From Halomonas binhaiensis (GTDB lineage: Bacteria > Pseudomonadota > Gammaproteobacteria > Pseudomonadales > Halomonadaceae), in contig NZ_CP038437.2 of the NCBI RefSeq assembly GCF_008329985.2, positions 620,001 through 684,000 of the forward strand: a stretch of 64,000 nucleotides of DNA, written 5' to 3'. The notes beneath the pieces are model-generated. The model saw nothing but the letters and a program-made list of their open reading frames with translations. It searched no databases and had not been told where the DNA came from. The position numbers were made by a program, and so were the translations under genes. Of this stretch, positions 54,374 to 64,000 are shown in pieces. Every line of letters starts with the position of its first letter. Position 1 is the first letter of the stretch.

Positions 54374-55138
54374 ATGAGTAGCGCCGATTCCTCCCTTATC
54401 TCTAAAGTCGACAAGCCCCGTGCTGATTCGAAGTACAAGCGTATCCTGCTCAAGCTCTCCGGTGAGGCGCTGACTGGTGACGCCGATTTTGGTATAGACC
54501 CCAAGGTGCTCGATCGCATGGCTCTGGAGATAGGCCAGCTGGTTGGCATTGGGGTTCAGGTCGGCATTGTGGTGGGCGGTGGTAACCTGTTCCGTGGAGC
54601 GGCCTTGCATGAGGCGGGTATGGAAAGGGTTACCGGCGACCATATGGGCATGCTGGCCACGGTGATGAATGCCTTGGCAATGCGCGACGCCCTGGAACGT
54701 TCCAATATCCGTTCCCGGGTGATGTCGGCAATTCCCATGAGTGGTGTGGTGGAGCACTATGACCGCCGTACTGCCATTCGTTATCTCACCTCCGGTGACG
54801 TGGTGATATTCTCGGCTGGTACCGGCAACCCCTTCTTCACTACTGACTCTGCAGCATGTCTGCGTGGTATCGAGATTGATGCCGATGTAGTGATCAAGGC
54901 CACCAAAGTGGATGGTGTCTATGACAAGGACCCGGTCAAGTATCCGGATGCGGTCAAGTATGACCAGTTATCCTACGATGATGCTCTTGACCAGAAACTT
55001 GGTGTCATGGATTTGACCGCCATTTGCCTGGTGCGGGACCATGATATGCCTGTTCGGGTATTCAACATGAACAAGCCTGGCGCCCTGCTCAACCTGGTGG
55101 TGGGCGGCAAGGAAGGCACGCTGATCGATAGAGGGTGA
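54374..55138 (+). CDS. pyrH: Uridylate kinase
   Basis: Phosphorylates UMP to UDP for RNA and peptidoglycan/LPS sugar nucleotides. The 254-residue amino-acid-kinase-fold protein has 'LLKLSGEAL' (~residues 25-33), '[10 protein letters not shown]' (~66-75), '[13 protein letters not shown]' (~149-161) and '[10 protein letters not shown]' (~228-237). GCGGAGAC lies just before ATG 54374, so I rejected the longer frame from 54254. The frr start is 4 bp after its stop. Confidence 0.97.
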   Translation: MSSADSSLISKVDKPRADSKYKRILLKLSGEALTGDADFGIDPKVLDRMALEIGQLVGIGVQVGIVVGGGNLFRGAALHEAGMERVTGDHMGMLATVMNALAMRDALERSNIRSRVMSAIPMSGVVEHYDRRTAIRYLTSGDVVIFSAGTGNPFFTTDSAACLRGIEIDADVVIKATKVDGVYDKDPVKYPDAVKYDQLSYDDALDQKLGVMDLTAICLVRDHDMPVRVFNMNKPGALLNLVVGGKEGTLIDRG

Positions 55139-55142
55139 CATC

Positions 55143-55700
55143 GTGATCAACGAGATCAAGAAAGATGCGCAGGAGCGCATGCAGAAGAGCATTGACTCTC
55201 TGCACCACAACTTCAACAAGATCCGCACCGGTCGTGCACATCCCAGTATTCTGGACGCGGTGCAGGTCGATTATTATGGCTCCATGACTCCGATCAATCA
55301 GGTCGCACAGGTCAATATCGAGGATGCTCGTACTCTGACCGTGGTGCCCTGGGAGCAGGCCATGGTGCCTAAGGTGGAAAAGGCCATCATCACTTCTGAG
55401 CTGGGCCTGAACCCTTCCACCGCGGGTACCGTGATTCGCGTACCGATGCCGATGCTGACTGAAGAAACGCGCAAGGGCTATATCAAGCAGGCGCGTCATG
55501 AAGCAGAAAACGCACGTGTAGCTGTGCGCAATGTGCGTCGCGACGCCAACAACGACCTCAAGGCTTTGCTCAAGGAGAAGGAAATCTCCGAAGATGAGCA
55601 GCGTCAGGCCGAGGACGAGGTGCAAAAGATCACCGATCGCTTCGTGGCTGAAATCGACAAGGTGCTGGCGTCCAAGGAAGAAGACCTGATGCAGGTCTGA
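55143..55700 (+). CDS. frr: Ribosome recycling factor
   Basis: Separates ribosomal subunits after termination, together with EF-G. The 185-residue protein starts at GTG 55143 ([13 protein letters not shown]) with an AGGGTGACATC just ahead. It has '[13 protein letters not shown]' (~residues 26-38) and '[12 protein letters not shown]' near the C-terminus, all family features. It is in the same operon as pyrH. Confidence 0.98.
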   Translation: MINEIKKDAQERMQKSIDSLHHNFNKIRTGRAHPSILDAVQVDYYGSMTPINQVAQVNIEDARTLTVVPWEQAMVPKVEKAIITSELGLNPSTAGTVIRVPMPMLTEETRKGYIKQARHEAENARVAVRNVRRDANNDLKALLKEKEISEDEQRQAEDEVQKITDRFVAEIDKVLASKEEDLMQV

Positions 55701-55768
55701 CGCCGGTTCGCCGCGTCATTCCCGAGGCTCGCAGCACGTGCCGGGCCTCGGGGCTTCTGTTTACTTCC

Positions 55769-56575
55769 ATGCGAGACATCATGACGTCACCGCAGCCTCC
55801 CAAACCGTCTTCTTCGGACTCCTCTTCATTGCGTCCTCTGCCGGAATCCGTCAATCAAGTGCGCCATGTCGCCATCATCATGGATGGCAATAATCGCTGG
55901 GCTCGCTCTCGTGGCATGTCCGGAGTGCGTGGCCACCATGCTGGTGTCGAAGCTGTGCGTGCTGTGATTCGTCGTGCCGCTGAGCGACGAATCGAGATGC
56001 TCACCCTGTTTGCTTTCTCAAGCGAAAACTGGAAGCGCCCAGCTGCTGAGGTCAATGCCCTGATGGAGCTTTTCCTGATGGCGCTGAAGCGAGAGGTGAA
56101 GAAGCTTCATCAGCACGATATCCGCCTGTCGGTGATCGGTGATACATCCGGCTTTTCCACGGCCATTCAGAAACGCATCAACGAAGCTCAGGAGCTGACC
56201 AAGGGCAATAAGGGTCTCCATCTGGTCATTGCCGCCAACTATGGTGGTCAGTGGGATATCACTCAGGCCGCAAGGCGGCTGGCCGAGCGTGTGGCAGGCG
56301 GTGAGCTGGATCCTGCAGCCATTGATGAGCGCATGTTCGGCGAGCAGGTATGCCTGGGGGCTGCTCCCCCTGTAGATCTGTGTATTCGCACCAGTGGAGA
56401 GTTGCGAATTTCCAATTTCCTGTTGTGGCAGATGGCTTATGCTGAGCTGTATTTCACTCCGACATTGTGGCCGGACTTCGATGGTGGCTCCTTCGATACC
56501 GCTCTGGAAGAGTTCTGTCAGCGTAAACGCCGTTTCGGCATGACCGACGAACAGCTCGAGGCTCAAGGTGCTTAG
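55769..56575 (+). CDS. uppS: Undecaprenyl diphosphate synthase (cis-prenyltransferase)
   Basis: Builds C55 undecaprenyl diphosphate, the carrier lipid for peptidoglycan and O-antigen. The 268-residue protein has 'VAIIMDGNNRWAR' (~residues 34-46, catalytic Asp), 'FAFSSENWKRP' (~81-91), 'LCIRTSGELRISNFLLWQ' (~207-224) and 'WPDF'. The start may be ATG 55769 or ATG 55781, where GAGAC precedes. It lies 68 bp after frr; the cdsA start overlaps its stop by 8 bp. Confidence 0.96.
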   Translation: MRDIMTSPQPPKPSSSDSSSLRPLPESVNQVRHVAIIMDGNNRWARSRGMSGVRGHHAGVEAVRAVIRRAAERRIEMLTLFAFSSENWKRPAAEVNALMELFLMALKREVKKLHQHDIRLSVIGDTSGFSTAIQKRINEAQELTKGNKGLHLVIAANYGGQWDITQAARRLAERVAGGELDPAAIDERMFGEQVCLGAAPPVDLCIRTSGELRISNFLLWQMAYAELYFTPTLWPDFDGGSFDTALEEFCQRKRRFGMTDEQLEAQGA

Positions 56576-57345
56576 GCAAAGGGTCATTACCGCAGTCTGC
56601 CTGGTGCCTGTGGCGCTGGCAGGACTGTTTGGACTGGATGGCGGCTACTTTGCCCTGTTTACCGCCATGATTGTACTGTTGGCAGGGCGCGAGTGGGCCA
56701 ATCTGGCAGGAGTTGCCTCTGGGGCAGGGCGCCTGACAGTCGTTGCAGTTCTGGCAGTTGCCATGGCTCTGCTCTGGTTCAGTGGTCAGTCACAGGCTTG
56801 GTGGGTTCTGGTCATTGGCGCTCTGGGGTGGGCGCTCAATCTGTGGTGGCCCATGGGGGTGGCTGTTGCGCCTGGCCATGGGGGGGTGGGTACTGTTGCC
56901 TACCTGGATCGGCTTCAATGTCCTGCGTGATAGTGGCGGTGTCTGGCTGCTGTTTGTCCTGCTCCTGGTCTGGTGTGCAGATACCGGCGCCTATTTCTTT
57001 GGCCGTGCCTTCGGCAAGCGTAAGCTGGCACCCAAGGTCAGCCCGGGCAAGTCGTGGGAAGGTGTACTGGGCGGTATGGGGGTTACGGCGTTTCTGGCGG
57101 TGATCTTTTCGCTATGGCAGTCGCTGGACCTGGGCGCCACTATTGTGCTGGTAGTGGTAACACTGGGCGTGACATTGACGTCGGTACTGGGTGATCTGCT
57201 CGAAAGTATGCTCAAGCGCCATCGTGGTCTCAAGGATTCCAGTCAGTTGCTGCCAGGGCACGGAGGTATCCTCGACCGTATTGATAGCCTTACCGCTGCG
57301 GTTCCGGTATTTGCCCTGTTTTTCAGTTGGCTGGTGATGGCATGA
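56568..57345 (+). pseudogene. cdsA: Phosphatidate cytidylyltransferase, interrupted by a frameshift
   Basis: CdsA makes CDP-diacylglycerol, precursor of all phospholipids, and is essential. The gene is in two frames: GTG 56568 to a stop at 56930 (120 codons) and the remainder, in the +1 frame, to TGA 57345. The upstream part has the typical start 'MLRQRVITAVCLVPVAL'; the downstream part has 'LLVWCADTGAYFFGRAFGKRKLAPKVSPGKSWEG' features, the CDP-alcohol transferase signature, '[13 protein letters not shown]'. Joining the frames gives 258 residues, near the usual ~285. The likely shift point is the G run at 56855-56859 or 56880-56886, one base too many. A real null allele is unlikely, so a sequencing error is a strong possibility. 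Confidence 0.85.
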
Positions 57346-58568
57346 GTGTCGCTGCAGTCAATTCAACTTCTCGGGAGAATGGCCTGCCGAAAGGGGTTGT
57401 GGTGCTGGGCGCCACTGGCTCGATCGGCACGAGCACTCTCGATGTCATTTCCCGACATCCCGAGCTTTACCGTGTGCATGCACTTACGGCACACAGCTCT
57501 CGGGAGGCATTGTTACAGCAGTGCTTGAAACATCGTCCCGATGTGGCCGTGATCGATAGTGCTGAAGATGCTGGCTGGATGGCGGCCCGGTTGCAGGAAG
57601 CAGGCGTTGCCACCGAAATGCACCACGGTCAACGGGCTCTGGAAGAAGTAGCGGGTGCCTCAGAGGCGGACGTCGTAATGGCTGCCATCGTGGGTGCTGC
57701 AGGGCTGTTGCCAACGTTAGCTGCTGTACGTGCCGGCAAGCGTGTACTGCTGGCCAATAAGGAAGCGTTGGTGATGTCTGGCAACCTGTTCATGAGGGCC
57801 GTGGAAAAGAGTGGTGCAACACTGCTGCCTATCGATTCTGAACATAATGCCATCTTCCAGTGTCTACCTGGGCATCATCGCGGAGGGCTGGTCCATCATG
57901 GTGTCACTCAGTTGCTGCTGACCGCTTCAGGTGGCCCTTTTCGTGGCTATGATCGTGAGCACCTGGCAACGGTGACGCCCGATCAGGCTTGTGCACACCC
58001 CAATTGGTCCATGGGACGTAAAATCTCGGTAGATAGTGCCACGTTGATGAACAAGGGGCTGGAGCTGATCGAGGCCTGCTGGCTATTCGATGCTCGTCCG
58101 GATCAGATTCAGGTAGTGGTGCACCCCCAGAGCGTGATTCATTCCATGGTGGCTTACAGTGATGGCTCGGTGCTGGCACAGTTAGGTAATCCAGACATGC
58201 GCACGCCGATTGCCTACGGCCTGTCCTGGCCTGACCGTATCGATTCAGGTGTCGAGACACTGGATCTGTTCGCCGTGGCACGGTTGGATTTTGAGCCGGC
58301 GGATGAACGTGCGTTTCCTTGCCTGAGGCTGGCGCGTGAGGCAATGGCCTGTGGAGGCGTGCAGCCGGCCGTGCTTAATGCGGCCAATGAAGTGGCCGTG
58401 GCCGCTTTTCTTGACGGCCATATCGGGTTCAATGATATTCCAGCGCTGGTCGAACAGGTTCGTGAAGGTGTCACTGAGGGCGGAGCAGAAACCCTTGAGG
58501 CGGTGCTGGAAGCCGATCGCCATGCCCGGTGTCTGGCTCGTGCATGGCTGGAGCGGAAAAATGGGTGA
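57342..58568 (+). CDS. dxr: 1-deoxy-D-xylulose-5-phosphate reductoisomerase
   Basis: Catalyses the second step of the MEP isoprenoid pathway, DXP to MEP, with NADPH. The 408-residue protein has the NADPH-binding '[15 protein letters not shown]' (~residues 22-36), '[12 protein letters not shown]' (~138-149), and '[14 protein letters not shown]' (~163-176) with the metal-binding residues, plus '[19 protein letters not shown]' (~225-243). ATG 57342 overlaps the cdsA stop as ATGA, so translation is coupled to cdsA. ATG 57327 is less likely. Confidence 0.97.
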   Translation: MSVAAVNSTSRENGLPKGVVVLGATGSIGTSTLDVISRHPELYRVHALTAHSSREALLQQCLKHRPDVAVIDSAEDAGWMAARLQEAGVATEMHHGQRALEEVAGASEADVVMAAIVGAAGLLPTLAAVRAGKRVLLANKEALVMSGNLFMRAVEKSGATLLPIDSEHNAIFQCLPGHHRGGLVHHGVTQLLLTASGGPFRGYDREHLATVTPDQACAHPNWSMGRKISVDSATLMNKGLELIEACWLFDARPDQIQVVVHPQSVIHSMVAYSDGSVLAQLGNPDMRTPIAYGLSWPDRIDSGVETLDLFAVARLDFEPADERAFPCLRLAREAMACGGVQPAVLNAANEVAVAAFLDGHIGFNDIPALVEQVREGVTEGGAETLEAVLEADRHARCLARAWLERKNG

Positions 58569-58734
58569 GCCAGCGAGTGTTGGCTGGCCCCGTTGAAGGT
58601 TGTATTGACCGCCCAGTTCGGGCAGTGCTGCGGGGAACCTTTGCCCCCAGGCATTGCCCGAGAGTAAGGTGGCGGGTGGGTCCATCGCCTGTAGCGCCGT
58701 TGCTTCGGTGTGAGGATTAGCCAAGGAGAAGACT

Positions 58735-60090
58735 TTGGGTCTGATTCAGAATGTGTTGGCTGTGATCGTAGTGCTTGGCCTGCTGATCACTTTCCACGAG
58801 TTTGGCCACTTCTGGGTCGCACGTCGTTGCGGTGTGAAGGTGCTGCGCTTTTCCGTAGGCTTTGGTAAGCCATTATGGTCACGCTGCGATCGTCATGGCA
58901 CTGAATTTGCCATTGCAGCCATCCCCTTGGGTGGCTACGTGAGGATGCTGGACGAGCGCGAAGGAAATGTGGATCCCTCTGAAAGAGGACAGGCGTTCAA
59001 CAACAAGTCGGTATGGGCACGCATTGCTATTGTGGCTGCAGGGCCCATTGCCAACTTCCTGCTTGCCCTGGTTGCCTATTGGGCGCTTTTCGTGGCAGGT
59101 ACCACCACCGTAGCGCCAGTCGTGGGCGAGGTGACTCCGGATTCTCCTGCGGCTCAGGCTGGCCTAAAACATGGCCAGGAAATTACTGCCATACAAGGGG
59201 AAGAGGTGCGCTCCTGGGATGAGCTCAACCTGAAGCTGGTTTCCATGATTGGCTTGAGCGGCAATGTCGATGTGACGGCCCTCGATACATCGGGGAGCAC
59301 GCCGCGTCATTACTCCCTGGGGGTATCCCGATGGCTGGTGGGTGAGGATCCACCAGATCCTCTGGGTAGTCTGGGTATCGAGCCCTGGCGTCCGGAAATG
59401 CCGGCGGTGATCGGGCAACTGGTGGATGGAGAACCGGCTGAGCAGGCAGGCCTGCAAAGTGGGGATCGAGTGATCAGTGTGGATGGTCAGCCAATTGCTG
59501 ACTGGCTGGCCCTGGTGGATACCGTGCGCGCTCATGGCGACAAGTCCATGAAGGTAGAGGTGGAGCGTGAGGGTGAGCGCCTTACCCTGAGCCTGACGCC
59601 GAAACTGCAGGAACAGGAAGATGGCAGCCAGCATGGTTACATCGGAGCAGGGGTGGCCCCTGTCGAGTGGCCTGAAAAGTGGCTGCGCGAGATTCGTTAT
59701 GGCCCCATTGGGGCTGTGGGCGCGGCATTCTCCAAGACAGGAGAGATGACCTTGCTGACCTTCGATGCTGTGCGCAAGATGCTGGTCGGGATGATTTCTC
59801 CGAGCAACTTGTCTGGTCCCATCACCATTGCACGGATAGCGGGGGATACCGCTCGTTCAGGGCTCGAGAGCTTCGTCAGCTTCATGGCCTATCTGTCGAT
59901 CAGCCTGGGAGTGCTCAACCTGCTGCCTATCCCTGTGCTTGATGGTGGTCATCTACTGTATTACTTCATCGAAGCCGTGCGTGGGCGTCCTGTATCTGAA
60001 CGGGCCCAGGCGATAGGCCTGCGAATCGGGGTGGCGTTGGTAGGTACCCTGATGGTCATGGCGCTGTACTTCGATTTGATGCGGCTATAG
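58735..60090 (+). CDS. rseP: Regulator of sigma-E protease RseP
   Basis: Site-2 intramembrane zinc protease that, after the site-1 cut, cleaves the anti-sigma-E factor and so activates the envelope stress response. The 451-residue protein has 'HEFGHF' (~residues 22-27) in the first helix, two tandem PDZ domains in the periplasm (~residues 115-300), and 'LPIPVLDGGHLL' (~395-406) with the metal-binding Asp. The start is TTG 58735 with AAGGAGA 5 bp upstream. It lies between dxr and bamA, as in E. coli and Pseudomonas. Confidence 0.96.
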   Translation: MGLIQNVLAVIVVLGLLITFHEFGHFWVARRCGVKVLRFSVGFGKPLWSRCDRHGTEFAIAAIPLGGYVRMLDEREGNVDPSERGQAFNNKSVWARIAIVAAGPIANFLLALVAYWALFVAGTTTVAPVVGEVTPDSPAAQAGLKHGQEITAIQGEEVRSWDELNLKLVSMIGLSGNVDVTALDTSGSTPRHYSLGVSRWLVGEDPPDPLGSLGIEPWRPEMPAVIGQLVDGEPAEQAGLQSGDRVISVDGQPIADWLALVDTVRAHGDKSMKVEVEREGERLTLSLTPKLQEQEDGSQHGYIGAGVAPVEWPEKWLREIRYGPIGAVGAAFSKTGEMTLLTFDAVRKMLVGMISPSNLSGPITIARIAGDTARSGLESFVSFMAYLSISLGVLNLLPIPVLDGGHLLYYFIEAVRGRPVSERAQAIGLRIGVALVGTLMVMALYFDLMRL

Positions 60091-60328
60091 GGAACGATTT
60101 ATTCATGGTGGTTGACGATGCGAGGCCGGTGATGCCCGAGAGCGCAGAAGCGGCTTGTAAGTGCCTTTGTTGTGAGCATTTTTTAGCTCCATCGACAACC
60201 TGAATATCGGGTGCTGCAACACATCAGCATTGTCCTTTCCATGGCTGGAAGGTTGTCAGTAACCCGTACAAATGTATATGGTGCGTGTTTGGATTGGCAC
60301 GCCGACTCAACGCGAGCGAAACGACTGC

Positions 60329-62677
60329 ATGAAAATCAAGACCATCGGATTGGCGACACTGCTGGCGACCTGCTCTCAGGTAGCTCTGGCAGATTCCTTC
60401 ACCGTGTCGGATATTCGCGTGGAGGGCCTTCAGCGGGTCTCTGCTGCGTCCGTCTTCAATGCTTTCCCTGTCAATGCTCGCGATCAGGTCGATGATCGTC
60501 AGTTGGCGGATGCTGCACGGAAGCTGTTTGCTACCGGGCTGTTTGATGATATTCATCTTGCCCGCGAAGGCGATGTGCTGATCATCGAGGTCGAAGAACG
60601 CCCGACCATCTCTGCGCTCAACATTGATGGCAACTCCCAGCTCAAGGAGGAAGACCTGCGCACTGGCCTCAAGCAGGCCGGTATCAGCGAAGGTCAGGTA
60701 CTGCAGCTGTCTTCTATCGATACCATGAAGCGTGAGCTGGAAGGGCTTTACCAGTCCCAGGGCCGCTACAGTGCTCGTATCGATACTGACGTCACCCCAG
60801 TGGGTGCAGGGCGTGTGCAGGTCGACATTCATATCCACGAAGGTGCGGTAGCCAAGATTCGCCAGATCAACATCGTGGGCAACGAGGCCTTCTCTGACGA
60901 AACTCTGCAGGATGTCTTCGAGCTGGAAGACCAGCCCGGGATGTTCTTCGGCTGGTTCTCCAGCGATGAGTATTCCCGTGAAGCCTTGGCCGGTGATCTG
61001 GAGCGCCTGCGCTCCTATTATCTGGATCGTGGCTACGTCAACTTCGATATCACTTCCAGCCAGGTTTCCATCAGCCCGGACAAGTCGCGCATCTTCATTA
61101 CCATCAACGTGGATGAAGGCAAGCGCTACAAGATTGGTGATATTTCCTTCGCTGGTGACCTCAAGCTGGCTGAAGCTCAGGCGCGAGACCTGCTTCAGAT
61201 TCATAGCGGAGATGTCTTCAATCGCAGCCAGGTCGTAGCATCATCCGAAGCCATGCGCTCCCGCTTGGGTGCTGAAGGCTTTGCCTTTGCCGAGGTCAAT
61301 GGCATTCCTGAGGTACGCGATGATGGCAAGACCGTTGACCTGAGCTTCCAGGTGACGCCGGGGCGTCGTGCCTATGTCCGTCGAATCAACTTTGTCGGCA
61401 ACACGACCACCAAGGATGAAGTGCTGCGCCGTGAGATGATCCAGATGGAATCGGCTCCGGCTTCCACCGAGTCCATCTCACAGTCTCGCCAACGCCTCGA
61501 GCGCCTGGGTTTCTTCAAGCAGGTCGAGGTGCAGACCGAACCAGTGCCAGGCCAGCCTGACCAGCTTGATGTGACCTACAAGGTCGAGGAACAGCCTTCC
61601 GGATCCATCTCTGCAAGCCTGGGTTACTCGCAGAGTGCCGGTGTCATTTATGGGGCTGCATTGTCCCAGAACAACTTCCTGGGCAGCGGTAACCGGGTCA
61701 ATGTCGGAGCTCAGAAGAGTGATACCTATACCAGTATCAACTTCGGTTTTACCGACCCCTACTGGACGCTGGACGGCATCTCTCGCGGTTATAACTTCTA
61801 CTACCGTGAGACGGACTACGAAGACTCCGATATTTCCACATATTCCACCGATGCTCTGGGTGCCGGTATCAACTTCGGCTACCCGATCAACGAGCTGACG
61901 CGGATGAACTTCGGGGCCAATGTCGAATCACTCCAGATCGACACCTACGACGACACGCCATCGGAGATCGAGCGCTACGTTCGGGATGAGGGCGACAAGG
62001 CCGATACGCTGTCGCTGACAGGTAGCTGGACACGTAATGACCTTAATCGCGGCATCATGCCTACTGCGGGTAATTACCAGCGTCTGGCCCTGGAACTGGC
62101 GGTGCCAGGCAGCGATGCTGAGTACTACAAGGCCCGTGCTGAGGCCAAGCACTTCTTCCCCATAAACGAAGAACAGACATTGTCGCTGAAGTTCAGCGGC
62201 CAGCTTGGCTATGCCGACGCCCTCAATTCCAATGATCCTTATCCGTTCTACGAGAACTTCCTGGCCGGGGGGCTTGGCTCGGTGCGTGGTTATACCTCCA
62301 ACACCCTGGGGCAGCCGACGACCACGCGCAATGAAGGCGATGATGACACCCTGGGTGGTAACGTTCTGGTCCAGGGAAGCATGGAACTGATCTTCCCCAT
62401 GCCTTTTGTTGAAGACAAGCGTTCTGTCCAGCCGTCGCTGTTCGTTGATGCCGGTAATACCTTCCTCACGGAATGCTACGACGTTCTGGAAGGGGATGAG
62501 GATCGCCGTGAGTGCAGCTCCGGAGTGGATCTTGGCGACCTGCGCTACAGTGCGGGTGTCGGGGTGTCCTGGCTGACACCGGTGGGACCGCTGACCTTCA
62601 GTGTGGCCAAGCCGCTCAACGAGAAGGATGGCGATGATACCCAGGTATTCCAGTTCTCCTTGGGTCAGACGTTCTGA
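60329..62677 (+). CDS. bamA: Outer membrane protein assembly factor BamA
   Basis: Central pore of the BAM complex, which inserts beta-barrel proteins into the outer membrane. The 782-residue protein has a 21-residue signal peptide (MKIKTIGLATLLATCSQVALA), five POTRA domains (~residues 22-420; first 'VSDIRVEGLQRVSAASVF'), and a 16-strand barrel whose loop 6 carries 'GGLGSVRGYTSN' (~645), and a C-terminal strand ending in Phe ('FSLGQTF'). ATG 60329 was chosen over 60272 because it gives the correct signal peptide. skp overlaps by one base. Confidence 0.97.
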   Translation: MKIKTIGLATLLATCSQVALADSFTVSDIRVEGLQRVSAASVFNAFPVNARDQVDDRQLADAARKLFATGLFDDIHLAREGDVLIIEVEERPTISALNIDGNSQLKEEDLRTGLKQAGISEGQVLQLSSIDTMKRELEGLYQSQGRYSARIDTDVTPVGAGRVQVDIHIHEGAVAKIRQINIVGNEAFSDETLQDVFELEDQPGMFFGWFSSDEYSREALAGDLERLRSYYLDRGYVNFDITSSQVSISPDKSRIFITINVDEGKRYKIGDISFAGDLKLAEAQARDLLQIHSGDVFNRSQVVASSEAMRSRLGAEGFAFAEVNGIPEVRDDGKTVDLSFQVTPGRRAYVRRINFVGNTTTKDEVLRREMIQMESAPASTESISQSRQRLERLGFFKQVEVQTEPVPGQPDQLDVTYKVEEQPSGSISASLGYSQSAGVIYGAALSQNNFLGSGNRVNVGAQKSDTYTSINFGFTDPYWTLDGISRGYNFYYRETDYEDSDISTYSTDALGAGINFGYPINELTRMNFGANVESLQIDTYDDTPSEIERYVRDEGDKADTLSLTGSWTRNDLNRGIMPTAGNYQRLALELAVPGSDAEYYKARAEAKHFFPINEEQTLSLKFSGQLGYADALNSNDPYPFYENFLAGGLGSVRGYTSNTLGQPTTTRNEGDDDTLGGNVLVQGSMELIFPMPFVEDKRSVQPSLFVDAGNTFLTECYDVLEGDEDRRECSSGVDLGDLRYSAGVGVSWLTPVGPLTFSVAKPLNEKDGDDTQVFQFSLGQTF

Positions 62678-63201
62678 TGCATTTGCTGCGCAGTTTTCCG
62701 CACCCCGCCATGTGGCCAGCACTCTTGTTGGCTGGCCTGCTGGCGGGGTGGGCGCCAGCGGCAGCGGCAACCGAGGTGGCGGTTCTTGATTGGCGCAAGG
62801 CATTGCTGGACTGCAATGATGCGCGTCAGGAAATGTCCCAGCTGCGTACTAGAGTGGCGGACAAACAGCAGGAAGCGCAGCAGTTGGGGACTGCGCTGGA
62901 GAGATTGTCGGCGCGCCTTGAGTCAGATACCACCAGTGATGCTGAAACACATGCGCTGATGCAGGAATTTCAGCAGAAAGGGCAGCGCTTCGATCAATTG
63001 CGCCAGGAAATTCTGGTGGCCCGACAGGCTGCTGAAGAGCGCTTCCTGGCTCGGCTGGAACCCAAGATGGATCAGGCTGTCAATCGCGTCATCGCTCGCC
63101 ATGATGTCGACATTCTGGTCGACCCCAACGGGGTGTTGCACAGTACTCGTGACCTGCCGGATCTGACCGAAGAGGTCACGGCGCTTCTCAATACGTTATG
63201 A
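62677..63201 (+). CDS. skp: Periplasmic chaperone Skp (OmpH family)
   Basis: Trimeric periplasmic holdase that escorts unfolded outer-membrane proteins to BamA. The 174-residue protein has a signal peptide (residues ~1-31, ending Ala-Ala-Ala), then a helical coiled-coil tentacle region (~50-130), and 'DVDILVDPNGVLHST' near the C-terminus, typical of OmpH/Skp. Its ATG overlaps the last base of the bamA stop (TGATG), so the two are coupled. lpxD follows after a 164-bp gap. Confidence 0.92.
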   Translation: MHLLRSFPHPAMWPALLLAGLLAGWAPAAAATEVAVLDWRKALLDCNDARQEMSQLRTRVADKQQEAQQLGTALERLSARLESDTTSDAETHALMQEFQQKGQRFDQLRQEILVARQAAEERFLARLEPKMDQAVNRVIARHDVDILVDPNGVLHSTRDLPDLTEEVTALLNTL

Positions 63202-63365
63202 TCCTGTTGAGTCGCGTGCGGATGTCCGTTATTTCCGATAGGAATAATCCTCTGCGCCAAGACTGCCGCAAATGATAATTTTATGCATCGACGGTGATCA
63301 GGGTATTGCACCCAGATATGAAACAGTGTTTTCCTAACGGCAATGTCTCCGCTCCACGGGCTCCC

Positions 63366-64000
63366 ATGAAAGATACACGAATACCTCTATCTCTTTCCGA
63401 CATAGCCAACCGTCTAGGCGCTCGCCTGGAGGGTGACGGGGAACGTCGTATCTCTGGATTGGCAACGCTCAAGGATGCAGGGCCGGAAGATATCACTTTC
63501 CTGGCCAACCGGGCCTATCTCAAGGATCTGCCCGGAACGCGTGCCGCCGCAGTGTTGCTGCGTCCTGAAGACAGGGATGCCTGTCCTGTGACGGCCCTGG
63601 TGCTGGATAATCCCTATCTTGGCTATGCTGAGTTGTCGCGCATGCTCGACCCTCTGATCAATGCACAGCCTTCTGGCGTGCATGCCACGGCAGTGGTCGC
63701 CGAAGATGCTGTGCTGGGCCAGGATGTCAGTATTGGCGCCCAAGCAGTCATCGAGTCCGGAGTGGTTCTGGGCGACGGCGTGACCATTGGTCCAGGTTCT
63801 ATAGTCGGGGCTGATAGCCAGATCGGCGAGAACAGTCTGTTGCATGCCAATGCCACCGTTTATCACGGAGTTGTGGTGGGTAAACGAGCTATTCTGCACA
63901 GTGGTTGTGTGATTGGCGGAGATGGTTTCGGTTTTGCCCATGATGGGGCCGGCTGGCGGAAGATTGCCCAGCTTGGTGGCGTTGTGCTGGGCGATGATGT
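63366..64000 (+). CDS. lpxD: UDP-3-O-acylglucosamine N-acyltransferase, partial
   Basis: Adds the second, amide-linked hydroxyacyl chain to UDP-3-O-acylglucosamine in lipid A synthesis. The first 211 residues are present; the right edge cuts the gene. The N-terminal uridine-binding domain includes 'LSLSDIANRLGARLEGDG' and 'DAGPEDITFLANRAYL', then the left-handed beta-helix begins near residue 105 with hexapeptide repeats ('IGAQAVIESGVVLGDGVTIG'), and 'GGDGFGFAHDG' (~187). ATG 63366 is the family start. It is in the conserved skp-lpxD-fabZ order, the rest lying outside the window. Confidence 0.95.
   Translation, partial: MKDTRIPLSLSDIANRLGARLEGDGERRISGLATLKDAGPEDITFLANRAYLKDLPGTRAAAVLLRPEDRDACPVTALVLDNPYLGYAELSRMLDPLINAQPSGVHATAVVAEDAVLGQDVSIGAQAVIESGVVLGDGVTIGPGSIVGADSQIGENSLLHANATVYHGVVVGKRAILHSGCVIGGDGFGFAHDGAGWRKIAQLGGVVLGDD

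Overview
The window is ordinary chromosomal DNA of a moderately GC-rich gammaproteobacterium. The pattern of conserved blocks (coaBC-dut-algC-argB, ftsYEX-rpoH, map-glnD-dapC-dapD-dapE, and rpsB-tsf-pyrH-frr-uppS-cdsA-dxr-rseP-bamA-skp-lpxD) matches Pseudomonas and Oceanospirillales. I infer a Halomonadaceae-like organism; no rRNA or tRNA gene is present to confirm this. I saw no integrase, transposase, prophage or CRISPR array.

Layout. 1-13 kb: an oligopeptide-binding protein cut by the left edge, prfB with its +1 recoding site, lysS, a small acidic protein followed by a nine-unit 14-bp tandem array, an MFS pump, bolA, a hypothetical plus rimI, a zapB-like gene, and an M20D amidohydrolase / AbgT transporter / LysR module. 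12.6-18 kb: rsmD divergent from ftsY-ftsE-ftsX, then rpoH behind a sigma-E-type promoter, then a GNAT gene. 18-24 kb (minus strand): slmA, argB, algC, dut, coaBC; then radC. 24-28 kb: rpmB-rpmG, mutM, rlmI, a DUF2007-like protein, a thioesterase. 28-35 kb: a histidine kinase and response regulator, alanine dehydrogenase, trpS, malic enzyme, then a 7-bp tandem array facing acnA. 38-41 kb: a CPXCG protein, a 2-Cys peroxiredoxin followed by trxB, slyX, and a membrane-anchored cold-shock-domain protein. 41-52 kb (minus strand): the diaminopimelate (lysine/peptidoglycan) genes dapE, dapD, an ArsC-like gene and dapC, then an isolated fimbrial-usher barrel gene, glnD and map. 52-64 kb: the translation, lipid and envelope operon from rpsB to lpxD.

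How the genes work together. Most of the window is housekeeping: translation (prfB, lysS, trpS, rpsB, tsf, frr, rpmB, rpmG, map, rRNA methylation), division and membrane targeting (ftsY/E/X, slmA, zapB), and envelope building (pyrH, uppS, cdsA, dxr, rseP, bamA, skp, lpxD, dap genes). Stress control is represented by rpoH, rseP, peroxiredoxin and thioredoxin reductase.

Most notable points: (1) a fimbrial usher reduced to signal peptide, beta-barrel and plug, with no N-terminal or C-terminal periplasmic domains and no chaperone or pilin genes, lying between glnD and dapC; (2) a frameshift in the essential gene cdsA near two G runs; (3) three short tandem arrays (14-bp starting on a stop codon, 6-bp coding for Glu-Pro repeats in FtsY, 7-bp between convergent genes); (4) a membrane-tethered cold-shock domain protein; (5) a good sigma-E promoter match ahead of rpoH. 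I found no clear multi-gene undescribed system; the usher is the best candidate for something unexplained.
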